From Victivallales bacterium (GTDB lineage: Bacteria > Verrucomicrobiota > Lentisphaeria > Victivallales > SZUA-371): a stretch of DNA of 7,892 nucleotides. Shown piece by piece: positions 1 through 5,299 of the stretch (position 1 is its first letter; the number at the start of each line of letters is the position of its first letter). The translations under genes and the position numbers were made by a program. The DNA is taken from the NCBI GenBank assembly GCA_028691155.1, contig JAQUZV010000092.1, forward strand, positions 1 to 7,892, given 5' to 3'. Under the pieces are notes generated by a model. The model did not search any database and was not told the DNA's origin. It saw only the letters and a list, made by a program, of their open reading frames with translations.

Positions 1-325
1 CCGCCGTCGGTCGCGATTCCGCCAACCGGGCCGCGGTCCGTTCCGCCAGCGCCCGGAAAGTCTCCTCGTCGGCAACCGCGGAATGATACATCACCGCCGC
101 CAGTCCCAACGCCGCCGCGCAACCGATGGCCGGAGCGCCGCGCACCACCAACCGTTGGATAAAGGAGAAAATTTCTTCGGTATCGGCCGATTCCACGTAA
201 ACCAGCTCCCCGGGCAACCGGGTCTGGTCGATCAACCGCAAACGCCCTCGGTAATCGGTGACGCCATCCCGGGGTTCGCGCAAAACTTCCCCGCCGGCAA
301 GCCGCCAGCTTACCGGATCGATCAT
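1..325 (-). CDS. mtnA: S-methyl-5-thioribose-1-phosphate isomerase, N-terminal part (runs off left edge)
   Basis: This enzyme isomerises 5-methylthioribose-1-phosphate to 5-methylthioribulose-1-phosphate in the cytoplasmic methionine salvage pathway. Only the first 108 codons are inside the window; the family is usually about 350 residues. Reading the reverse strand from ATG at 325-323 gives MIDPVSW at the start, then LIDQTRLPGE, then the family signature VVRGAPAIGCAAALGLA at about residues 62-78. The fragment ends at LAESRPTA, which matches the MtnA pattern just before the usual VNL motif. These features separate it from generic eIF-2B subunits, its distant relatives. The start codon overlaps the stop of the upstream secreted-protein gene (ATGA, 322-325), so translation is probably coupled, and the Shine-Dalgarno signal is weak. 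It is the last visible gene of the minus-strand unit that begins with apt. Confidence 0.9.
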   Translation of the reverse strand, partial: MIDPVSWRLAGGEVLREPRDGVTDYRGRLRLIDQTRLPGELVYVESADTEEIFSFIQRLVVRGAPAIGCAAALGLAAVMYHSAVADEETFRALAERTAARLAESRPTA

Positions 326-2007
326 AACCAGTCCCAGAACGATTTTTCCTTTGCGGTCTTTTTCCCGTCGGTCGTCGGAGCCACGGCTTTATCCACCGAT
401 TTCGTCTGCTCCGGAGCTGCCGGTTTTACCGCCGGTTGATCCGCCGACGCCGCTTTGCCCGTCGTCTGGGACGCGGATGCTTGGGTTCCCGATGCTTTGG
501 ACTTCGAAGATAACGACAGGAAATCCCAGAAAGAACCATCTTCCGTTTTCTTCTTTTCCGCCGGAGCCGCCGGCTTGGTCACCGGAACCACGGGTTTTAC
601 CACCGGTCGATCCGTCGACGCCGCTTGGGTCGTCGCCTGGGACGCGGATGCTTGGGTTCCAGCTGCTTTGGATTTCGAAGAGAATGACAGGAAATCCCAG
701 AAAGAACCATCTTCCGTTTTCTTCTTTTCCGCCGGAGCCGCCGGAGCCGGAGCAACAGCCGGTTTTGTCACCGGGGCGGCAACAGTTTTCGTCGCCGGAG
801 ATTTGGCGGTCGCCGAAGAAGTCTCCGAAGCTGCCGCCGGGGCCGGTTTCGTTACGGAAGCTTTCTTGGGGTCTCCTTTTTTGTCGGAGGAAAACGGGTC
901 CAGAATGCGCCATACCGATGGCTTCGGTTTGATTTCCGGATCGCTGATTTTCGGCTGCTTCTGCAGCGCCTGATAATTCTTCTCCAGCACTTTATCCCCG
1001 TCATTGGCCGCACTTTTGGCCGTAGTTGCCTCCGGCGCCGCCTGACGGTCGAGTTTGCCACTGAACGATTTCGCCGGAGCGGCGGTACGATCCCGGGCCT
1101 TTTCCATGGTCGGATCTGGAGTCTTGGCACCAAACGGCTGATCGGCTATCTTATGGTAATCAACATTTTCCCGGGCCTCGGTACCGCCCGCCATAATCAC
1201 CATTCCGGTATTGTCGTTACGAATCAATTGCGGGGTGGATGTAGTCCGGCGGTAAACCCCTTCCTTGTCGACCGTGCCGTCGGGGTTGAAGACATAATAG
1301 TTGAACACCCGGGGATTGGTCTGAACCAGAATATGGAGTCGGCTGAGCTGATCGACCATGCAATCCGGCTTGGCCCGGCTCATCTCGATGCCGATGCGAT
1401 GGATACAGTAAATCTGTTCATCATCGTCCACCACCAGATAAAAATAATTCCGGTTGCCGTCATAAAGCGAACGGATCCGGTAATTGCGCTGAAGAATCTT
1501 GTCGCCGGGCTTGCCGTCCTCGGTCAGCGTCGGAACGCCGACCTGCTGTTCCCACACTTTCATCCCGCTGGAAACGGAGAACGCTTCGGTCTTGGATTCG
1601 AAATCGGACGGCAACTGCGGGTGACTGATGTACGCGCGAATGGTATAACGTCCCACATCGAACAACCGGTAATAACGCGACACCGGAATAACGAGCTCCT
1701 TGGTTCTCCCCGGTTCGATAAGCAATCCGGTAATTGCCGGCATCTCCTTTCCCGACGGCGCCACGATATCGCCGTTGGGATTGACGATCTCAAATCGGAT
1801 CATGCCGTTCAACTGGTTGCTGGCACCGAAAATCAGCGGATGGCCGCTGTAGTTCCGCAGTGAAATCCGGGCGAAAATGTTTTCATACTGCATATAAGCC
1901 CGATGATTCATCTCGATTTTAATGCCCATCTGAGCCCATGCCGGAACCGAAGAAACCAGCAGCAGAAACGCCGGCAACCACCATAACAACCTATTTTTTT
2001 GCTTCAT
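322..2007 (-). CDS. Secreted protein: Ig-like N-terminal part plus repetitive Ala/Pro/Lys tail with SFWD(F/W)L motifs
   Basis: I do not recognise a named family and assign no function. The 561-residue product begins with a clear signal peptide: charged MKQKNR, a hydrophobic core at about 8-22 and a predicted cut after AWA at residue 25. There is no lipobox cysteine, so it is probably periplasmic or exported. Residues about 27-148 look like a beta-sandwich resembling BsuPI-type or Ig-like domains (IFARISLRNYSG, then EPGRTKELVIPV, then GRYTIRAYISHP). Residues about 150-275 form a second ordered region rich in beta-prone and aromatic residues. From about 285 the chain is low-complexity Ala/Pro/Lys/Thr. 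It holds two 57-residue tandem copies (about 422-478 and 479-535) with the core PAEKKKTEDGSFWDFLS, and the protein ends in SFWDWL. A diverged related motif, PSVWRILDPFSSDKK, starts at 363. AGGAG at 2017-2021 supports the ATG at 2007. The gene overlaps the GT9 gene by 17 bp and mtnA by 4 bp. Confidence 0.85.
   Translation of the reverse strand: MKQKNRLLWWLPAFLLLVSSVPAWAQMGIKIEMNHRAYMQYENIFARISLRNYSGHPLIFGASNQLNGMIRFEIVNPNGDIVAPSGKEMPAITGLLIEPGRTKELVIPVSRYYRLFDVGRYTIRAYISHPQLPSDFESKTEAFSVSSGMKVWEQQVGVPTLTEDGKPGDKILQRNYRIRSLYDGNRNYFYLVVDDDEQIYCIHRIGIEMSRAKPDCMVDQLSRLHILVQTNPRVFNYYVFNPDGTVDKEGVYRRTTSTPQLIRNDNTGMVIMAGGTEARENVDYHKIADQPFGAKTPDPTMEKARDRTAAPAKSFSGKLDRQAAPEATTAKSAANDGDKVLEKNYQALQKQPKISDPEIKPKPSVWRILDPFSSDKKGDPKKASVTKPAPAAASETSSATAKSPATKTVAAPVTKPAVAPAPAAPAEKKKTEDGSFWDFLSFSSKSKAAGTQASASQATTQAASTDRPVVKPVVPVTKPAAPAEKKKTEDGSFWDFLSLSSKSKASGTQASASQTTGKAASADQPAVKPAAPEQTKSVDKAVAPTTDGKKTAKEKSFWDWL
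422..743 (-). repeat. Tandem direct repeat, 171-bp period, inside the secreted-protein gene
   Basis: Positions 422-572 and 593-743 match at an exact 171-bp (57-codon) offset. The block 470-572 against 641-743 differs at only about five positions in 103 bases by hand comparison. The repeat keeps the reading frame and encodes the linker plus PAEKKKTEDGSFWDFLS module. High DNA identity, including synonymous sites, points to a recent in-frame duplication or recombination-driven copy-number change rather than old divergence. Confidence 0.9.
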
Positions 2008-3058
2008 CTCGGTACTCTCCTGATAATTTGCTCATAATCGTTTCCGCCGCCTGCTCCGGATCGATCGCCCGATGGCACGGTGCCGCTCCGGTCGGACACT
2101 GGCGCTTGAGGCATCGGCAGCAGGATAACTCCGGCTGCCATACCGTGTGAATGTTCCCGTAGGGACCGGTCTTCTCCGGCACCGTCGGCCCGAACACCGC
2201 AAACACCGGCACCTGCAGCGCCGCGGCAATATGCATCGGACCGCTGTCATTGGTCAGCAGTCCGGATGATTGACGGATAATTTCCACCAGTTCGCCGATA
2301 CGGGTCTCCCCGACCAGCGATCTCAACCGTTCCGGATGCGCCGCCGCCTGAAGCACCGCCTCCGCTCCGGCCCGATCCGCCGGAGATCCCAGCAATACAA
2401 ACCGGAGGTGTTCGTCACCACCCGACAAACGATCGATCACCGCGGCAAAAAATTCCGGCGGCCACTGTTTGCTTTCCCACCGCGCCCCCGGAATCACCCC
2501 CAGAAAACGCGTTCCCGGCGTGATACCCGCCTGCCGCAGCCGCATTTCCGCCCGAACGGAATTTTCGGGATTGACCGGCAACGGCAACGGCAGCCGGGGT
2601 CGGTATGGACGGTTCACAATCCGCCCCGCCAGATAACAATTCCGGTCCACGGCATGAACAAATTCCGACGGCACCTCATAATTTTCCCGATACAGGAAAC
2701 GCGCCGCCGCCTCCCGCGGGTGCCCGAAACCGACATACCGGCGGCAACGGGCAATCCGTCCAAACAGGGCGCTGCGCAGCAGTCCCTGAAAATCAACCAC
2801 CAGATCGTATCTTTCCCGGCGCAGCTTCCGCGCCAACCGATTCAGATAAGGCCAGAACGTGGCGGCCCGCCCCAGTTCCCGGCGCGGAAAAATGATCGCC
2901 CGCCGGAAATTGCGGCAATACTTCACCATCCCGACAAAGGCCGGATGCACCAGCCAGTCGATCTCCGCCTCCGGATAGGCTTCCAGCAGAATATCCACCG
3001 CTGGAAATACGTGGACGATATCACCGAGGCTGCTCGGTTTTATAATCAGAATCTTCAC
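1991..3058 (-). CDS. Glycosyltransferase family 9 (lipopolysaccharide heptosyltransferase-like)
   Basis: This is a 355-residue GT-B-fold sugar transferase of the GT9 (WaaC/WaaF) family. It is expected to act at the inner face of the inner membrane, adding an ADP-heptose-type sugar to lipid A core or a related envelope glycan. Visible signatures are KPSSLGDIVHVFPA at residues 7-20 (Asp13 is the conserved catalytic position of WaaC), PGARWESKQWP at 190-200 with Lys197, and TNDSGPMHIAAAL at 269-281 with Asp271 in the nucleotide-sugar site. The N-terminus resembles heptosyltransferase I most closely. A C-terminal cysteine cluster (C313, C314, C316, C321, C328) resembles one seen in heptosyltransferase II-like members, so the exact acceptor cannot be fixed. 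The start is GTG at 3058-3056, because MKILIIKP begins the Rossmann strand there; the upstream purine stretch is only a weak Shine-Dalgarno. The stop lies 17 bp inside the next gene. Confidence 0.88.
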   Translation of the reverse strand: MKILIIKPSSLGDIVHVFPAVDILLEAYPEAEIDWLVHPAFVGMVKYCRNFRRAIIFPRRELGRAATFWPYLNRLARKLRRERYDLVVDFQGLLRSALFGRIARCRRYVGFGHPREAAARFLYRENYEVPSEFVHAVDRNCYLAGRIVNRPYRPRLPLPLPVNPENSVRAEMRLRQAGITPGTRFLGVIPGARWESKQWPPEFFAAVIDRLSGGDEHLRFVLLGSPADRAGAEAVLQAAAHPERLRSLVGETRIGELVEIIRQSSGLLTNDSGPMHIAAALQVPVFAVFGPTVPEKTGPYGNIHTVWQPELSCCRCLKRQCPTGAAPCHRAIDPEQAAETIMSKLSGEYRDEAKK

Positions 3059-3116
3059 TTCTTTTCTACTCGGTTTTCCACTCTCGGTAACAGCGGCGTC
3101 AAACGACGGCTTCGCT

Positions 3117-3929
3117 TCAACTGCCGGTTGCCAGTCGCAACGCCAGCCGTTCCGGCAATTGTGCGGCCCGGATTTTCTCCTGCTGCGATTTTATATCATA
3201 AGGAAGCCGGAACCGGGTCACCGTCTGGGCGCTCCGGTCATAAATGGCAAAAGAGGCGCGCGGATCGTTATTGCGCGGCTGCCCCACACTGCCGACATTG
3301 ATCAGATATTTGTATCCCGGTAGGATATCGATGGTGATATTGTCCGCCACCCCGGCATCCAGCGGCGCATACTCTTCATTGCGTTTATAGGCCCAGTCGT
3401 ACAGTTCGATTATCGGCTTTTCGGAGGAATTGGTGATGGGTTTCTTGCAGAACGCCACCGGCACATGGGAGTGGCCGCAAAAACACAACTGCGTAAACTG
3501 ATAGGAAAAATTATCGGCGGCATGGTGGATATCGAAAATGTATCCCCACGCTTCCGGCGAATCGAGCGTGGCATGGACGATGGTAATATTGCTGTTGGGG
3601 ATGGTCTGCCGCAACGGCCGTTCCCGCAACCATTGCCGCTCCTCCTCCACCAACTGCTCCTTGGTCCACAACACCGCCTTGCGGGCGTGGGGATTGAAGC
3701 CTTCCATCGATTCGGAATCACCGGCCACATACTCGTCGTGATTGCCCTTGACGCAGCCCAGCAAATTGAGCTGCCGCACGGCATTGAGACAGCGTTCCGG
3801 TTCGGCATTGTACCCGACAATATCGCCCAGACAGATAAAATCTTCTATCGCCAACTCCCGACACTTCTCCAGCACCACCGACAAGGCATCGTAATTGGCG
3901 TGAATATCGCTGATTATCGCATATTTCAT
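3117..3929 (-). CDS. Calcineurin-like metallophosphoesterase family protein
   Basis: This is a 270-residue cytoplasmic metal-dependent phosphoesterase. The full set of metal-binding motifs is present: SDIH at residues 7-10 (Asp8, His10), GDIVGYN at 35-41 (Asp36), GNHDE at 62-66 (Asn63, His64), His119 in IVHA, and GHSHVP at 152-157 (His153, His155). LINVGSVGQPRN at 209-220 is typical of the YfcE/MJ0936-like and ApaH-like single-domain phosphoesterases. The natural substrate is unknown: members act on phosphodiesters, dinucleoside polyphosphates or phosphoproteins, and the motifs do not decide between these. AGGA about 5 bases upstream supports the ATG at 3929-3927. The gene lies 30 bp after apt and 58 bp before the GT9 gene on the same strand, so co-transcription is likely. 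Proximity to apt could hint at nucleotide metabolism, but that is inference only. Confidence 0.9.
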   Translation of the reverse strand: MKYAIISDIHANYDALSVVLEKCRELAIEDFICLGDIVGYNAEPERCLNAVRQLNLLGCVKGNHDEYVAGDSESMEGFNPHARKAVLWTKEQLVEEERQWLRERPLRQTIPNSNITIVHATLDSPEAWGYIFDIHHAADNFSYQFTQLCFCGHSHVPVAFCKKPITNSSEKPIIELYDWAYKRNEEYAPLDAGVADNITIDILPGYKYLINVGSVGQPRNNDPRASFAIYDRSAQTVTRFRLPYDIKSQQEKIRAAQLPERLALRLATGS

Positions 3930-3959
3930 TATTTTCCTAACCCGGGAATCACACTTCCT

Positions 3960-4487
3960 TCAGTTTCCGGTTGCCAGCAGTGATGAAACCCGATATTCCT
4001 GCAACTGCTCCCGGCCGTTCAGAAATGACAATTCCAGCAGAAAGTTCACCCCCACTATTTCACCGCCCAGTTCCCGCAGCAACCCCGCCGCCGCCCGCGC
4101 CGTCCCGCCGGTAGCCAGAACATCGTCCACCAGAACCACCCGTTCTCCCGGTTGCACCGCATCGCGATGCACCTCGATGGTGGCCTCGCCATATTCCAGC
4201 TCATAGGACGCCGCCAGCGTATGATACGGCAGCTTGCCTTTCTTGCGCACCGGCACAAAACCGCATTGCAGCTGCAACGCCAGAGCCGCGCCAAAAATAA
4301 ATCCCCGGGACTCCACCGCCGCCACACAGGATGGCCGCAGCGGACGGCACATTTCCGCCATCAACTCCACCGCCTCGGCAAACAACGCCGCGTCCTTCAG
4401 CAGGGGCGTAATATCCTTATACACAATCCCCGGACAGGGAAAATCCCTGACATCGCGAATCGCCGCAGCTATCTTGTCCTTACTCAT
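3960..4487 (-). CDS. apt: Adenine phosphoribosyltransferase
   Basis: Apt converts adenine and PRPP to AMP and pyrophosphate in cytoplasmic purine salvage. At 175 residues it has the normal family length. Family landmarks appear in order: IRDVRDFPCPGIVYKDITPLL at residues 10-30, AAVESRGFIFG at 56-66, VRKKGKLPYHT at 80-90 (the flexible-loop side), LEYGEATIEVHRDAV at 97-111, and the PRPP-binding motif VVLVDDVLATGGTA at 117-130. AGGAG six bases before the ATG at 4487-4485 fixes the start. It is the first protein gene after rnpB (about 54 bp downstream of the RNA) and probably heads the unit running to mtnA. I see no convincing promoter in the short rnpB-apt gap, so it may be read from within or through rnpB. 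Adenine released by methylthioadenosine phosphorylase is a natural substrate, which links it to mtnA downstream. Confidence 0.96.
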   Translation of the reverse strand: MSKDKIAAAIRDVRDFPCPGIVYKDITPLLKDAALFAEAVELMAEMCRPLRPSCVAAVESRGFIFGAALALQLQCGFVPVRKKGKLPYHTLAASYELEYGEATIEVHRDAVQPGERVVLVDDVLATGGTARAAAGLLRELGGEIVGVNFLLELSFLNGREQLQEYRVSSLLATGN

Positions 4488-4534
4488 TGTCTACTCCTGT
4501 AATCCCAGTCCGTCCCCGCCGTAAACGAACGGGG

Positions 4535-4541
4535 AAAAAAA
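4535..4541 (-). terminator. Possible rnpB 3' end: U7 tract directly after the P1 helix
   Basis: The reverse strand has seven T's immediately after the 3' strand of P1. A weak hairpin (CCCCG at 4534-4530 with CGGGG at 4518-4514) follows the T's rather than preceding them, so this is not a canonical intrinsic terminator. It may mark the RNA 3' end through P1-assisted termination or processing. Read-through into apt, whose start is about 50 bases further on, is plausible. Confidence 0.35.
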
Positions 4542-4908
4542 CATAACAGCGGCGATAAGCCGGATTCTGTTGCTCCGCCGCAGCGGAACCGGTAATCATC
4601 TATCTGACGCGGCCAGTACCCGGAATTCATAACGTTGCGGACCACAACTCATTCCCTATTTGGCCTTGCTGCAGGAGGGGTTTACAATGCGACCCCGGTT
4701 ACCCGGCGGCCCGGTGAGCTCTTACCTCACCCTTTCACCCTTGCCCGACTCGCGCCGGGCGGTTTCCTTTCTGTTGCACTTTCCTTCCCGGGAATGTCTC
4801 GTTCCCGGTATCCTCCCACTACAGGAGGACTCCCTGTCCTGTGCAGTCCGGACTTTCCTCCCCGCCGCTCACTAAAGGCCGCGGGGCGACTACCTGCCGC
4901 TGTTACGC
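4541..4908 (-). ncRNA. rnpB: RNase P RNA, bacterial type A
   Basis: This is the catalytic RNA that removes the 5' leader of pre-tRNAs. Reading the reverse strand, the universally conserved core is clear: GAGGAAAGTCCGGACTGCAC at 4860-4841 (P4 5' side) and ACAGAATCCGGCTTATC at 4570-4554 (P4 3' side). Between them lie the GTGCAACAGAAAG block, AAGGGTGAAAGGGTGAGGTAAGAGCTCACC, GTAAACCCC, and AGCAAGGCCAAATAGGG. The ends close in a P1 helix of about 12 bp: 4907-4896 pairs with 4553-4542 with one G-U pair. The total of about 368 nt is normal for type A. A T7 run (4541-4535) directly follows P1, so the 3' end is probably at its edge. The L15 motif that pairs with the tRNA CCA reads TGT instead of the usual GGT; see findings. 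Confidence 0.96.
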
Positions 4909-4914
4909 AGTCCT

Positions 4915-4943
4915 AATATAACCCCCTCATCCATATTAATCAA
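4915..4943 (-). promoter_or_regulatory. rnpB: sigma70-like promoter of rnpB
   Basis: On the reverse strand, TTGATT (4943-4938) is followed after exactly 17 bases by TATATT (4920-4915). A start seven bases later, at G4908, lies one base before the P1 helix of the RNase P RNA. Agreement between an independently recognised RNA end and the predicted start makes this convincing. Confidence 0.8.
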
Positions 4944-4977
4944 CTCCTTATTTCCCCATATATGGAGAATTATCTCC

Positions 4978-5154
4978 CCCCTCCCCCGGCCGGAAACGGG
5001 AGGGGATTCCGTCCGCCGACGCGGACGGGCAGCGTTCCGCCGCTGCACCACGTCCGGGCCCGGCCCGGCGCGGAGTAATCGTCTTGTCCGCCGGGGTTCC
5101 CCCGACGGACAAGACGATGGACGCTCCCCATCGCCGTGATCACGGCGATGGGGA
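4978..5154. repeat. Array of six consecutive GC-rich hairpins (unassigned element)
   Basis: I see no gene between 4944 and 5299. The stretch 4978-5154 is almost wholly made of inverted repeats in a row. They are: 4978-5005 (8-bp stem, 12-nt loop); 5009-5028 (8-bp stem, loop CGAC); 5029-5046 (6-bp stem); 5054-5068 (6-bp stem, 3-nt loop); 5078-5118 (13-bp stem, one C/A mismatch, then 5 bp, loop TTC); and 5125-5154 (30-bp perfect palindrome). The first three are adjacent or nearly so. Such packing is not expected by chance even in GC-rich DNA. It could be a dispersed intergenic repeat of the REP/MITE kind, a structured RNA or a termination region. The sequence alone does not decide. Confidence 0.7.
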
Positions 5155-5170
5155 TGGGAGGATTTTTTTT
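5125..5170 (+). terminator. 30-bp perfect palindrome followed by T8 (possible plus-strand terminator or binding site)
   Basis: Positions 5125-5154 form a perfect palindrome centred between 5139 and 5140; as RNA it folds into a stem of about 13 bp with a tight GATC loop. A T8 run follows at 5163-5170, eight bases after the stem. The spacer is longer than in a typical intrinsic terminator, and no plus-strand gene lies upstream. Termination of antisense transcripts coming from the rnpB side, or a dimeric protein-binding site, are alternatives. Confidence 0.35.
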
Positions 5171-5188
5171 CGGGAAAGAGAAATTCAA

Positions 5189-5207
5189 CGGAGTTTCCCC
5201 AACTCCG
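5189..5207. repeat. Small inverted repeat downstream of the pentapeptide gene
   Basis: CGGAGTT (5189-5195) and AACTCCG (5201-5207) form a 7-bp stem with loop TCCCC. It lies between the T8 tract and the end of the pentapeptide-repeat gene. It has no U tract on either strand, so I do not call a terminator. The rest of 5208-5299 is purine-rich on the plus strand and shows nothing else I can support. Confidence 0.4.
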
Positions 5208-5299
5208 GCCAAAACTTGGAAAAATAAGCAGGAAAAGAAGAGGGGAAAAGTCGTAAATTCAGCAAAATTTCCGCCCCAAATCCAGTGGGGATTTATGAA

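Noticed and set aside
258..973. Long plus-strand and second-frame minus-strand open frames rich in Pro/Gly/Ala
   Set aside because: They mirror the low-complexity repeat tail of the secreted-protein gene; GC-rich repeats keep several frames open.
311..3160. Similarity of the LATG-x ends of the apt and phosphoesterase products, and short terminal sequence likeness
   Set aside because: The shared ATG(N/S) ends cover only a few residues and are most likely coincidence.
2270..3301. Plus-strand open frame of 343 codons
   Set aside because: It is the shadow of the GT9 gene, with an Arg/Pro/Gln-rich composition and no recognisable domain, and it runs past the GT9 start into the phosphoesterase gene.
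4635..4916. Plus-strand open frames of 93 and 71 codons
   Set aside because: They lie antisense within the clearly recognised RNase P RNA.
4970..5212. Minus-strand open frame of 80 codons across the hairpin array
   Set aside because: Its sequence is dictated by the inverted repeats, it is low-complexity (Gly/Pro/Arg), has no good ribosome-binding site and resembles no family I know.
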